Shown in pieces: positions 10,172 to 19,046 of a stretch of DNA of 64,000 bases. A program made the translations under genes and the position numbers. Origin of the DNA: Streptomyces sp. CC208A (GTDB lineage Bacteria; Actinomycetota; Actinomycetes; Streptomycetales; Streptomycetaceae); NCBI RefSeq assembly GCF_030010625.1, contig NZ_JASCXN010000004.1:124001-188000 (forward strand), read 5' to 3'. Under the pieces are notes generated by a model, which saw only the letters and a program-made list of their open reading frames with translations, was not told where the DNA came from and ran no database searches. The stretch's first letter is position 1. Each line of letters opens with the position of its first letter.

Positions 10172-10933
10172 TCATCCCAGGAGGGCGAGGAGGCTGATCG
10201 GAAGGGCCGCCAGCGGGAGCGCCAGGGCCCTCGTCCACTGGGCGCGGGTGGCGGGGCGCTCGTCGGTGACCGGCATGGTGCCGGTGTAGCCGCGGCTGAG
10301 CATGGCGAGGTGGACGCGTTCGCCGCGCTCGTACGAGCGGATGAAGAGCGCGCCCGCCGACTTGGCGAGGACGCCCCAGTGGCGGACGCCGCGCGCCTCG
10401 AAGCCGCGGGAGCGGCGGGCGACGGACATCCGGCGCATCTCGTCGGTGACGACGTCCCCGTACCGGATCATGAACGAGGCGATCTGGACGAGGAGGGACG
10501 GCAGGCGGAGGCGCTGGAGGCCGAGGATCAGGGCGCGGAGTTCGGTGGTGGCGGCGAGGAGCACGGAGGCGGCGACGCCGAGGGTGCCCTTGGCGAGGAT
10601 GTTCCAGGCGCCCCACAGGCCGGGGACGCTCAGGGAGACGCCGAGGACCTCCGTCCGCTCGCCGGGGACCACGAAGGGCATGAGCAGGGCGAAGGCGACG
10701 AAGGGGATCTCGATCGCGAGCCGGCGGAGCAGGAAGCCGGCCGGTACGCGGGCGAGCGCGGCGACCGTGCCGAGCAGGGCCGCGTAGAGCGCGAAGGCCC
10801 AGACGGCCTCGCGGGGTGTCGTGACGACGACCAGGACGAAGCCGAGGACGGCGACGAGCTTGGTGTGCGGGGGGAGGCCGTGTACCGGCGAGTCCCCCCG
10901 CCGGTGCAGCTTGTGCGCGTGCCCTGCCCCCAT
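10172..10933 (-). CDS. cbiQ: ECF transporter transmembrane T subunit (CbiQ/NikQ type)
   Basis: A 253-residue integral membrane protein with a CbiQ domain: several hydrophobic segments, then the two Ala-Arg-containing coupling motifs of T components (SVARRSRGFEARG at about 160-172 and MLSRGYTG at about 217-224) that contact the ATPase. The His-rich N-terminus (MGAGHAHKLHRRGDSPVH) is an oddity and could bind metal. It starts one base after the stop of the M subunit gene and is followed four bases later by the ATPase gene. Confidence 0.9.
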   Translation of the reverse strand: MGAGHAHKLHRRGDSPVHGLPPHTKLVAVLGFVLVVVTTPREAVWAFALYAALLGTVAALARVPAGFLLRRLAIEIPFVAFALLMPFVVPGERTEVLGVSLSVPGLWGAWNILAKGTLGVAASVLLAATTELRALILGLQRLRLPSLLVQIASFMIRYGDVVTDEMRRMSVARRSRGFEARGVRHWGVLAKSAGALFIRSYERGERVHLAMLSRGYTGTMPVTDERPATRAQWTRALALPLAALPISLLALLG

Positions 10934-10934
10934 G

Positions 10935-11978
10935 TCAGACCCGGGCCCCCGTCTCGGCCGCCTGCTTGCGGCGGCGGACCGCCCAGAACGCGCCGGTGCC
11001 GATCGCGAGGGTGACGCCGACGCCGATCACGCCGGCGAGGCCGCCGGAGAGGCGGTCGGAGTCGATGCCGCGGACGCCGTAGTCGGCGAGCGGGGAGTCG
11101 GCGGTGGCGTGCTCGTACTCGTCGGCCTTGGCGTCGATGCCCTGGTCGGCGGCGACCTTCTCCAGGCCGTCGGGGCTGGCGGAGGCGTAGAAGGAGACGA
11201 TGCCGGCGAGGACGAGGGCGGTGACGACGCCGACGGTCCACACCTTCCTCGGGCTCTTCGCCGTGGGAACCACGGGCGCGGCCGGGGTCGCGTCGACGAG
11301 TTCGCCGTCGACGCGGAGCTTCAGCGGGGCGGCCAGGTCGCGGGCGCCGTGCACGAGGTCGGGGCGGACGGCGAGGACGGCGCCGACGGTGAGGGCGGTG
11401 ATGAGGGCCTCGCCGACACCGATGAGGACGTGGACGCCGAGCATGGCGGTGAGGACCGTGCCGATCGGCACGTCCGTGGTGCCGCCGACGGCGTAGAACA
11501 GAGTGAAGGCCGCGGCCGAGGCCGGTACGGAGACGAGCGCGGCGACGAAGGTCGCGACGGTGACTCCGCGGCGGGTGCGGGGCAGGACGAGCCGCAGGCC
11601 GCGGAAGAGGGCGTACGCGACGACGACGGTCACCACGCCCATGACGGTGATGTTGACGCCGAGGGCGGTGAGGCCGCCGTCGGCGAAGAGGATGCCCTGG
11701 ACGAGCAGGACGACGGCGATGCACAGGACGCCGGTCCACGGTCCGACGAGGATCGCGGCGAGCGCACCGCCCAGGAGGTGGCCGCTGGTCCCTGCGGCGA
11801 CCGGGAAGTTGAGCATCTGGACGGCGAAGACGAAGGCGGCGACCAGGCCCGCGAGCGGGGCGGCCTTCTCCTCCAGGTCCTTGCGCGCGCCGCGCAGGCT
11901 CACGGCCACGGCGCCGGCGGCGACGACGCCTGCGGCGGCCGATATGGGGGCGTTGATGAATCCGTCGGGTACATGCAC
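10935..11978 (-). CDS. cbiM: ECF metal transporter substrate-binding subunit, NikM-N fusion
   Basis: A 347-residue membrane protein that starts at GTG and begins MHVPDG, the MHxPDG N-terminus used for nickel coordination in NikM (CbiM proteins usually begin MHIMEG). Residues 1-210 form the seven-helix M core; the C-terminal part from about residue 240 carries SPDGLEKVAADQG, the PDGLE/N-component domain, so M and N are fused. The gene heads an M-Q-O operon divergent from the ssgE-like gene and has a Nur-like box 21 bases before its start. Family membership is certain; nickel specificity is inferred. Confidence 0.9.
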   Translation of the reverse strand: MHVPDGFINAPISAAAGVVAAGAVAVSLRGARKDLEEKAAPLAGLVAAFVFAVQMLNFPVAAGTSGHLLGGALAAILVGPWTGVLCIAVVLLVQGILFADGGLTALGVNITVMGVVTVVVAYALFRGLRLVLPRTRRGVTVATFVAALVSVPASAAAFTLFYAVGGTTDVPIGTVLTAMLGVHVLIGVGEALITALTVGAVLAVRPDLVHGARDLAAPLKLRVDGELVDATPAAPVVPTAKSPRKVWTVGVVTALVLAGIVSFYASASPDGLEKVAADQGIDAKADEYEHATADSPLADYGVRGIDSDRLSGGLAGVIGVGVTLAIGTGAFWAVRRRKQAAETGARV

Positions 11979-11998
11979 GTCCTGAATGATGAGCGCTT

Positions 11999-12015
11999 CT
12001 GCAAAGTCCTTGCAA
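11999..12015 (-). promoter_or_regulatory. Nur-like (nickel-responsive Fur-family) operator
   Basis: The sequence CTGCAA-AGTCC-TTGCAA matches the Nur box tTGCaa-N5-ttGCAA described for S. coelicolor nikA and sodF in 11 of 12 defined positions. It is 21 bases upstream of the GTG of the ECF M subunit and 142 bases upstream of the ssgE-like gene. Repression by Ni-bound Nur would fit a nickel uptake operon. No cobalamin riboswitch is visible in the short leader. Confidence 0.65.
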
Positions 12016-12156
12016 GAGCAGCCAGGTCACAGGACGCGCAGAGTGTGAGACCGCACACGGTGCGCATATCCCCGCCCCCCGAGGGAAGAATGGAACATTA
12101 AGTCGACATTCACCACGAATCGGACTCACCGAAGAGCCTGACCGAGGAGCTGAGCG

Positions 12157-12534
12157 ATGTCCGCCGCAGCCGACCACAAGGCCGAGGACCACGACGTCGA
12201 AGACCACGCCCGAGGACGTCTGATCAGCGACGCGCCGGTCTCCCGCGCCGTGCCCGTCGCCCTCCGCTACGACCCCGGCTTCTCCCCCGCGACCGTCCGC
12301 TTCGTCCTCCCCGGCGGCGTCGAGTGGTCCTTCCCCCGCGCCCTCCTGGAGGACGGCATCCGGGAACCCGCCCACCGCGGTGACATCGCGGTCTGGCCGT
12401 GCGGCCGGGCCCAGACGGTGGTCGAGTTCCACGGCGAGGGGGAGGTCTCCGTCGTCCAGTTCGACAGCGCCGCCCTCACCCGCTTCCTGGAACACACGTA
12501 CGCCGTCGGCGCGTCGTCGCTCACGACGCACTGA
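12157..12534 (+). CDS. ssgE: SsgA-like (SALP) sporulation/cell division protein, probably SsgE
   Basis: A 125-residue protein with the complete SsgA/SsgB-family core: VPVALRYDPGFSP, VRFVLPGGVEWSFPRALLEDG and the tail LTRFLEHTYAV. SALPs are restricted to morphologically complex actinomycetes and steer septum placement and peptidoglycan remodelling during sporulation. The assignment to SsgE rests on length and on neighbourhood: a penicillin-binding protein and an ECF metal transporter nearby match the S. coelicolor ssgE region as I remember it. It is divergent from the nickel transporter. Another SALP paralogue cannot be excluded without alignment. Confidence 0.75.
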   Translation: MSAAADHKAEDHDVEDHARGRLISDAPVSRAVPVALRYDPGFSPATVRFVLPGGVEWSFPRALLEDGIREPAHRGDIAVWPCGRAQTVVEFHGEGEVSVVQFDSAALTRFLEHTYAVGASSLTTH

Positions 12535-12630
12535 CGGCGTACGGCCGCGTCGGGTCCCCGTCCCCACAGGTTCCGGCGCGGTCCGGGGCGCGCCCCCCGC
12601 TCAGGGGCCGCCCCGGGGATCACGGGGTGT

Positions 12631-14787
12631 CTACGCCTTCACGAGGTCCGGCCGCGCGGCGGGCGCGGCGTCCCGGTCGGCGAGTCCCTCGCCCTCGACG
12701 TCCACGTTGGGCAGCGCCCGGTCCAGCCACTTCGGCAGCCACCAGGCCCTGTGGCCGAGGAGGGCGAGGACGGCCGGGACGATCGCCATGCGGACCACGA
12801 AGGCGTCGAAGAGGACGGCGACGGCGAGGCCGAAGCCGATCATCTTGATCATCTGGTCGGTCATCCCGATGAAGCCGGAGAAGACCGCGATCATGATGAC
12901 GGCGGCGGCGACGACCACCCGGGCGCTGTGCCGGAAGCCGGTCACGATCGCCTCGCCGGGGCGCTCGCCGTGGACGTACGCCTCGCGCATCCGGGTCACG
13001 AGGAAGACCTCGTAGTCCATGGCGAGGCCGAAGACGACGCCCACCATGAAGATCGGCATCATCGACATGATCGGGCCGGTCTGCTCGACGCCGAACAGCC
13101 CGCCCAGCCAGCCCCACTGGAAGACCGCGACGACGGCCCCGAGGGCGGCGACCACCGAGAGCAGGAAGCCGAGGGCGGCCTTGAGCGGGACCAGGACCGA
13201 ACGGAAGACGACGGTCAGGAGGACGAAGGCGAGGCCGACGACGAGTGCCAGGTAGGGCACGAGGGCGTCGTTCATCTTCTGGGAGAAGTCGATGTTCATC
13301 GCGGTGGCGCCGGTGACGAGGACGTCGTCGCCGGTGGCCTCGCGGATGTCGTGGACCAGGGTCTCGGTGGCGGCCGAGGACGGGCGGTCCTTCGGGATCA
13401 CGGTGATCATGGCGGTGTCGCCGGCCTTGTTGGGCGTGGCGGGGGTGACCGCGGCGATGCCGTCGAGGTCCTTGACCGTGGAGACGGTCCTGTCGGCGGC
13501 GGCCTTGTCGCCGTCGACGACGACGAGCAGGGGGCCGTTGAAGCCGGGGCCGAAGCCCTCGGAGAGCAGGTCGTAGGCGCGGCGCTCGGTCGCGGAGACC
13601 GGCTTCACGCCGTCGTCGGGGAGGCCCATCTCCAGGGAGGCGGCGGGGACGGCGACGGCGCCGAGGCCGAGGACTCCGACGAGGAGGACGAAGAGGGGGC
13701 GGCGTATGACGAAGCGCGCCCAGCGGGTGCCGCCGTTCGGCTTGTCCGTCTTCTCGACGAGGCCCTTGCGCTGCTTGCGCCCGACCACCTTGTCCCCCGC
13801 GAAGCCCAGCAGCGCCGGGATCAGGGTGAGGGCGATCAGGACGGCGATGACGACCGTGCCGGCCGCGGCGAAGCCCATCTTCGTCAGCATCGGGATGTTG
13901 ACGACGGCGAGGCCGACGAGGGCGATGACGACGGTGAGTCCGGCGAAGACCACGGCCGAGCCCGCGGTTCCGGTGGCACGGCCCGCGGCCTCCTCCTTCG
14001 TCCGCCCGTCGGCCAGTTCGGCGCGGTAGCGGGAGACGATGAAGAGGGCGTAGTCGATGCCGACGGCGAGGCCGATCATCATCGCGAGCGTGGAGGTGGT
14101 GGTGCCGAGGTCGAGGACGTTCGCGAGCGCCGTGATCGTGGAGACGCCGATGCCGACGCCGATGATCGCGGTGAGCAGCGGCAGTCCGGCCGCGACGAGC
14201 GAGCCGAAGGTGAGGACGAGGACGATGCCGGCGACGACCACGCCGACGATCTCCCCGGCGCCGGTCTCCGGCATGGTCTGGAGGGCGTCACCGCCGAGCT
14301 CGACCGTCAGCCCCTTGCCCTGCGCCGCCTGTCCGGCCTGCTTCAGGGCCTCGCGGGTCTCGTCGCTCAGCTCCATCCCGTTGACCTTGTAGGCGACGGA
14401 GACGTAGGCGGTGGAGCCGTCCTGGGAGACGGCCCGGGACTCGTACGGGTCGGCGACCGAGACGATCTGGTCGGAGCCGGACTTCAGCGCGGCGACGGTC
14501 TCCTCGACGACGGCCTTGGGGGCCGCGTCGGTCATCTTCTGCCCGTCGGGCGCCTTGAAGACGATACGGGCGGTGGCGCCGTCGGCCCCGGCGCCGGGGA
14601 AGCGCTCTTCGAGCAGGTCGAAGGCGCGCTGGGCCTCGGTGCCGGGGATGGAGAAGGAGCCGGAGGTCGGGGCGGGCGCGGTGGCGGCGCCGACTCCGGC
14701 GAGCGCGAGGAGCGCCACCCAGAGGAGGGCGACGAGCCGTCGGCGCCGGAAGGCGGTGCGGCCCAGCTTGTACAGGAAGGTGGCCAC
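12631..14787 (-). CDS. MMPL/RND-family exporter
   Basis: A 718-residue transporter with the MMPL layout: one N-terminal helix, a large extracytoplasmic domain (about 45-175), six helices, a second helix and external domain (about 390-530), then six more helices. Conserved transmembrane GVGIGVSTITAL and a membrane Asp-Tyr pair in GIDYALF (first half) and AMDYEVFLVTR (second half) fit proton-driven MMPL pumps. The GTG start was preferred because GGGAG lies nine bases upstream; an ATG 36 bases earlier is possible. It lies downstream of a TetR gene in the same direction, so it is probably the regulated efflux or lipid-export target. Confidence 0.9.
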   Translation of the reverse strand: MATFLYKLGRTAFRRRRLVALLWVALLALAGVGAATAPAPTSGSFSIPGTEAQRAFDLLEERFPGAGADGATARIVFKAPDGQKMTDAAPKAVVEETVAALKSGSDQIVSVADPYESRAVSQDGSTAYVSVAYKVNGMELSDETREALKQAGQAAQGKGLTVELGGDALQTMPETGAGEIVGVVVAGIVLVLTFGSLVAAGLPLLTAIIGVGIGVSTITALANVLDLGTTTSTLAMMIGLAVGIDYALFIVSRYRAELADGRTKEEAAGRATGTAGSAVVFAGLTVVIALVGLAVVNIPMLTKMGFAAAGTVVIAVLIALTLIPALLGFAGDKVVGRKQRKGLVEKTDKPNGGTRWARFVIRRPLFVLLVGVLGLGAVAVPAASLEMGLPDDGVKPVSATERRAYDLLSEGFGPGFNGPLLVVVDGDKAAADRTVSTVKDLDGIAAVTPATPNKAGDTAMITVIPKDRPSSAATETLVHDIREATGDDVLVTGATAMNIDFSQKMNDALVPYLALVVGLAFVLLTVVFRSVLVPLKAALGFLLSVVAALGAVVAVFQWGWLGGLFGVEQTGPIMSMMPIFMVGVVFGLAMDYEVFLVTRMREAYVHGERPGEAIVTGFRHSARVVVAAAVIMIAVFSGFIGMTDQMIKMIGFGLAVAVLFDAFVVRMAIVPAVLALLGHRAWWLPKWLDRALPNVDVEGEGLADRDAAPAARPDLVKA

Positions 14788-14862
14788 GGGTACGTACTCC
14801 CATTGAGAGGCGGAACAGGGCATGGGGAGCCGGCCCGACGGCGTGAGCGGTGCGCAGTCAGG

Positions 14863-14957
14863 TGGAGCAGGGACGTGCGGGTGGGGCGGGAACCTGCGGG
14901 TGAGGCAGGGACGTGCGGGTGAGGCAGGGGCGTGCGGGTGGAGCAGGGACGTGCGGG
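14863..14957. repeat. Five tandem copies of a 19-bp repeat between tetR and the MMPL gene
   Basis: Units with consensus TGRRGCAGGGACGTGCGGG run head to tail at 14863, 14882, 14901, 14920 and 14939 and end exactly at the base before the tetR stop codon. Copies 1 and 5 are identical; the second is the most diverged. The array forms most of the tetR-MMPL intergenic spacer. There are no spacers, so it is not a CRISPR. Confidence 0.85.
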
Positions 14958-15530
14958 TCAGACGCCGAGCGAGGGGAAGACGACGGCGTCGATGTAGGTG
15001 CCGAGGAAGGCGCGGTCGACCGGCTGGTCGTCGATCAGCGGGCGGGCGACGAGCGCTCCGATCAGCATGTGCGGGACGAGGTCGAGGGCCGGGTTGTCCG
15101 GCCGGACCTCACCCCTGCGGACCGCACGGCGGAGGAACTCGGCGAAGCCGTTCAGCTCGGGTTCGATGAGCAGCTCGCGGAGCGCCTGGTGCAGGTCGGG
15201 GTGGGTGTGGACGGCGTGGGCGAGACCCCGCATGAGCGCGGTGTCCTTCTCCACCTGGCAGTCGTCGACGAGCTCCAGGAGCGCCTGGAAGTCGCCGCGC
15301 AGCGATCCGGTGTCGATCTGGTCGAAGCCGGACGGCTTGTTGTGGCGCAGGGCCTTGGCGACCAGCTCCGGCTTGCTCCCCCACTGGCGGTAGAGGGTGG
15401 CCTTGCTGGAGTGGGTGCGGGCGGCGACGGCGTCCATGGTGAGGGCGTCGTAGCCGACCTCGCGGAGGAGGTCGAGCACGGCCGCGTACAGCTCGGACTC
15501 CCGCTCGGGAGTGAGTCTGCTGCGGGCCAT
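14958..15530 (-). CDS. TetR-family transcriptional regulator
   Basis: A 190-residue repressor with an N-terminal TetR helix-turn-helix (residues about 10-55: LTMDAVAARTHSSKATLYRQW) and a C-terminal ligand domain of the TetR_C type that carries GRP-like ends (DQIDTGSLRGDF). The ATG start follows a GTCCGGG leader. It is upstream of an MMPL exporter on the same strand and two perfect palindromes lie in its promoter region, so autoregulation plus control of the exporter is likely. The ligand is unknown. Confidence 0.9.
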   Translation of the reverse strand: MARSRLTPERESELYAAVLDLLREVGYDALTMDAVAARTHSSKATLYRQWGSKPELVAKALRHNKPSGFDQIDTGSLRGDFQALLELVDDCQVEKDTALMRGLAHAVHTHPDLHQALRELLIEPELNGFAEFLRRAVRRGEVRPDNPALDLVPHMLIGALVARPLIDDQPVDRAFLGTYIDAVVFPSLGV

Positions 15531-15566
15531 CCCGGACCTCCGGTGCACTGGGGACGAGCAGAGTGA

Positions 15567-15636
15567 ACGAAACGGTTTCGTACTCTGCGTACGGTACGAA
15601 GGTACCCCGCCGCCCAGCGAAACGAAACCGTTTCGT
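15567..15636. promoter_or_regulatory. Twin 15-bp palindromic operators, likely TetR sites
   Basis: Two near-identical palindromes, ACGAAACGGTTTCGT at 15567-15581 and ACGAAACCGTTTCGT at 15622-15636, differ only in the central base and have starts 55 bp apart. They lie between the tetR start and the divergent protease gene. Perfect symmetry, duplication and the position next to tetR support operator function; they could also affect the protease gene. Confidence 0.75.
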
Positions 15637-15728
15637 ACGTGGCGTGGGCCACAGCGCCGGCCGTACGCCCGTGCCCCCGCACTCCCGTACGAGTTGCCGC
15701 ACCCCCTCCACGCGGAAAGCATGAACAG

Positions 15729-18700
15729 GTGAGTGACGACGTGGCCTACCTCCGCTTCCCGCACCTCCACGACGACCTGCTGTGCTTCACGGCCGAGGAC
15801 GACCTCTGGCTCGCCCCCCTCGTCCCCGAGGGGGAGCGCCCCGGCCGCGCCTGGCGGCTGACGGTCGACCGGACCCGCGCCGGGCACCCCCGCTTCTCCC
15901 CCGACGGGCGCCACATCGCGTACACGAACTGGCGCAGCCTCGACGCCGAGATCCACCTCGTGCCGGTCGGCGGCGGCCACGCCCGGCAGCTCACCCACTG
16001 GGGCTCCAGCGACACGCGGGTCTGCGGCTGGTCCCCCGACGGGGACATCCTCGCCGTCTCCTCGCACGGCCAGCCCTTCTCGTACTTCTCCTGGGCCTAC
16101 ACCGTCGCCACCGACGGCTCGCCCGGCGGCCGGATGCCCTGGGGACCGGTCTCCGACATCGCCGTCCGGGACCTGGACGGCGAGCGCCGCACCCTCCTCC
16201 TCACCGGCACCCCGCCGCACGAGCCGGCCGCCTGGAAGCGGTACCGGGGCGGCGCCACCGGGCGGCTCTGGCTCCACGGCGAACGGCTCCTCCCGGACAT
16301 CGGCGGCCACCTCGCCGACCCGATGTTCGTCGCCGCCCCGCCCGGCGAGACCGGACACCGGATCGCCTTCCTCTCCGACCACGAGGGCGTCGGCAACCTC
16401 TACTCCTGCCGCCCCGACGGCACCGGCCTGCGCCGCCACACCGACCACGCCGACTTCTACGCCCGGCACGCCTCCTCCGACGGCCGCCGGGTCGTCTACC
16501 AGTGCGCGGGCGAACTGTGGATCGTCGAGGACCTCACGGCGGACGCCGAGCCGCGCCGCCTGGAGGTGCGGCTCGGCGGGCAGCGGGCCGGCCGCCGCCC
16601 GTACCAGGTGCCCGCCGCCCGGCACGTCGACGCGCTCTCCGTCGACGAGACCGGCCGGGCCAGCGCCGTCGGCGTACGGGGCAGCCTGTACTGGCTCACG
16701 CACCGCGACGGCCCGGCGCGCGCCATCACCGACACCCCCGGCGTCCGGGTGCGGCTGCCCGAGATGCTGGGCAGCGGCGGGCAGATCGCGTACGTCACCG
16801 ACGCCGAGGGCGAGGACGCCGTCGAGATCGCCTACCTGCCCCGGGCCACCGGCGACCGCCCCCCGCGCCGACTCGCCGCCGGGCAGCTCGGCCGGGTCGA
16901 GGAGCTGGTCTCCGACCCGGCCGGCGAACGGCTCGCCCTCGCCACCCACGACGGCCGCCTCCTCCTCGTCGACGCGACCGAGGATTCTGGGGACACCTCC
17001 CGGACGGAGTCCGGGGGAGGGGAGGTCACCGAGCTGATCCGCTCGGTCAACGGACCCGTCCGCGACCTCGCCTTCTCCCCCGACGGCGCCTGGCTCACCT
17101 GGTCCCACCCCGGCATCGGCCGCTCCCTGCGCTCCATCAAGCTCGTCCGCATCTCAGGACCCGGCCCGCGCACGGTCATCGACGTCACCAACGGGCGCTT
17201 CGAGGACGAGAACCCGGTCTTCACCAGCGACGGCCGCTACCTCGCCTTCCTCTCCTGGCGCGGCTTCGACCCGGTGTACGACGTCCACACCGGCGACCTG
17301 TCGTTCCCGCTCGGCTGCCGCCCCTACCTCGTCCCGCTCTCCTCCGCGACCCCCTCGCCCTTCGCGCTCCTGCCCGACGGACGCCCGGCGGCCGGCGGGC
17401 TCGACCCGGCCGACGACGGCGCCGAGAGCGGCGACGGCACGGTCACCGTGGAGACCGAGGGCCTGTCCGACCGGGTCACCCCCTTCCCGGTCGCCGCCTC
17501 CAAGTACTCGGCGCTCCACCCGGTCTCCGGCGGCGGGCTCGTCTGGCTGCGCTGGCCCATCTCCGGCGCCCTCGGTGAGACCTTCGCCAACCCCGCCGAC
17601 ACCTCGGGCCGGCCCACCCTGGAGCACTTCTCCGTCGTCAAGGCCCGCCGCACCGAACTCGCCCGCGACCTCGACTGGTTCGCGGTCAGCGGCGACGGCA
17701 CCCGGCTCGTCGTCTTCGACGAGGGCGAGCTGCGGGCCGTCCCCGCCACCGAGCCCGGCGACGGCGACTCCACCGTCTACCTCGACCTGCGGCGCATCCT
17801 CCACCAGGTCGACCCCGGCGCCGAGTGGCGGCAGTCCTACGACGAGGCCGGGCGGATCGTCCGCGCCTACTTCTGGGAGCCCGGCATGGGCGGCGTCGAC
17901 TGGACCGCGGTCCTCGACCAGTACCGGCCGCTCCTCGAACGGGTCGCGTCCCCCGACGAGTTCGCCGACCTGCTGCGCGAGGTCATGGGCGAACTCGGCA
18001 CCTCCCACGCGTACGTCACCCCCGCCCGGCGCAACGAGGGACCGGCGCACTACCAGCGGCCCCAGGGCCTCCTCGGCGCCAACTTCGTGCCCCGGGACGG
18101 CGGTTGGGTGGTGAAGCGGATCCTGCCCGGCGAGTCCTCCGACCCCAAGGCCCGCTCCCCGCTCGCCGGCACCGGCATCCGCGAGGGCGACGCCCTCACC
18201 CACGTCGACGGCCGGCCCGTCGACCCCGTCGCGGGCCCCTACCCGCTGCTCGCCGGCACCGGCGGCACCACCGTCGAGCTCACCTTCGCCCCCGCGGGCG
18301 GCGAGGGCCGCTCCCGTCGCGTCGCCGTCGTCACCCTCGTCGACGAACGCCCGCTCCGCTACCACGACTGGGTCGCCAAACGCCGGGCCGTGGTACGGGA
18401 GTTGAGCGGCGGGCGGTGCGGCTACCTGCACATCCCCGACATGGGCGGCTCCGGCTGGGCCCAGTTCAACCGGGACCTGCGGATGGAGGTCTCCCGGCCC
18501 GCCCTCCTCGTCGACGTGCGCGGCAACGCGGGCGGCCACATCAGCGAGCTCGTCGTCGAGACCCTCACCCGGAAGATCGTCGGCTGGGACCTCACCCGCG
18601 GCGCCGAGCCCGTCAGTTACGCCGCCAACGCGCCGCGCGGCCCCGTCGTCGCCCTCGCCGACGAGGCCACCTCCTCCGACGGCGACATGATCACCGCCGT

Positions 18701-19046
18701 CTTCAAGACCCTCGGCCTCGGACCCGTCGTCGGCCAGCGCACCTGGGGCGGCGTCGTCGGCATGACCGGCCGCCACCGGCTCGGCGACGGCACCCAGATC
18801 ACCGTCCCCATGAACGCGGCCTGGTTCACCGAGTGGGGCTGGTCGATCGAGAACCACGGCGTCGAACCCGACCTCGCCGCCCTGCGCACCCCCCTCGACT
18901 GGGCCGAGGGCCGGTACGCCCAGCTGGACGACGCCGTCCACCTGGCGCTCTCCCTCCTGGAGGAGAAGCCGCCGTCGGCCCCGCCCGGCTACGAGGACGT
19001 GCCGGACCGCTCCCGGCCGAAGCTGCCGCCGAGGTCCAGCTCGTAG
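15729..19046 (+). CDS. Tricorn-like protease (S41 family)
   Basis: A 1105-residue cytosolic protease whose architecture matches tricorn core protease, which trims peptides released by the proteasome; Streptomyces possess proteasomes. Residues about 1-640 form WD/PD40-type beta-propeller repeats (recurring SPDG/SxDG turns such as FSPDGRHIAYT). A PDZ domain lies at about 785-860, followed by the S41 domain. The catalytic Ser-His pair is in GTSHAY (Ser759, His760), the nucleophile and oxyanion Asp in TSSDGD (Ser983, Asp984), and WSIENHGVEPD supplies the Glu. The GTG start follows GGAAAG. Its last 58 bases overlap the 3' end of the convergent acetyltransferase gene. Confidence 0.92.
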   Translation: MSDDVAYLRFPHLHDDLLCFTAEDDLWLAPLVPEGERPGRAWRLTVDRTRAGHPRFSPDGRHIAYTNWRSLDAEIHLVPVGGGHARQLTHWGSSDTRVCGWSPDGDILAVSSHGQPFSYFSWAYTVATDGSPGGRMPWGPVSDIAVRDLDGERRTLLLTGTPPHEPAAWKRYRGGATGRLWLHGERLLPDIGGHLADPMFVAAPPGETGHRIAFLSDHEGVGNLYSCRPDGTGLRRHTDHADFYARHASSDGRRVVYQCAGELWIVEDLTADAEPRRLEVRLGGQRAGRRPYQVPAARHVDALSVDETGRASAVGVRGSLYWLTHRDGPARAITDTPGVRVRLPEMLGSGGQIAYVTDAEGEDAVEIAYLPRATGDRPPRRLAAGQLGRVEELVSDPAGERLALATHDGRLLLVDATEDSGDTSRTESGGGEVTELIRSVNGPVRDLAFSPDGAWLTWSHPGIGRSLRSIKLVRISGPGPRTVIDVTNGRFEDENPVFTSDGRYLAFLSWRGFDPVYDVHTGDLSFPLGCRPYLVPLSSATPSPFALLPDGRPAAGGLDPADDGAESGDGTVTVETEGLSDRVTPFPVAASKYSALHPVSGGGLVWLRWPISGALGETFANPADTSGRPTLEHFSVVKARRTELARDLDWFAVSGDGTRLVVFDEGELRAVPATEPGDGDSTVYLDLRRILHQVDPGAEWRQSYDEAGRIVRAYFWEPGMGGVDWTAVLDQYRPLLERVASPDEFADLLREVMGELGTSHAYVTPARRNEGPAHYQRPQGLLGANFVPRDGGWVVKRILPGESSDPKARSPLAGTGIREGDALTHVDGRPVDPVAGPYPLLAGTGGTTVELTFAPAGGEGRSRRVAVVTLVDERPLRYHDWVAKRRAVVRELSGGRCGYLHIPDMGGSGWAQFNRDLRMEVSRPALLVDVRGNAGGHISELVVETLTRKIVGWDLTRGAEPVSYAANAPRGPVVALADEATSSDGDMITAVFKTLGLGPVVGQRTWGGVVGMTGRHRLGDGTQITVPMNAAWFTEWGWSIENHGVEPDLAALRTPLDWAEGRYAQLDDAVHLALSLLEEKPPSAPPGYEDVPDRSRPKLPPRSSS

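Noticed and set aside
11979..12156. Cobalamin riboswitch upstream of the CbiM-like gene
   Set aside because: The leader between promoter region and start is too short and no B12-box-like sequence is visible; a Nur-like box is present instead.
12751..14922. A 723-codon plus-strand frame opposite the MMPL gene
   Set aside because: Low-complexity Asp/Gly/Glu-rich antisense translation; the minus strand has membrane helices and MMPL motifs.
14863..14957. Tandem 19-bp repeats considered as a CRISPR array
   Set aside because: Units abut directly with no spacers, and no cas genes are present in the window.
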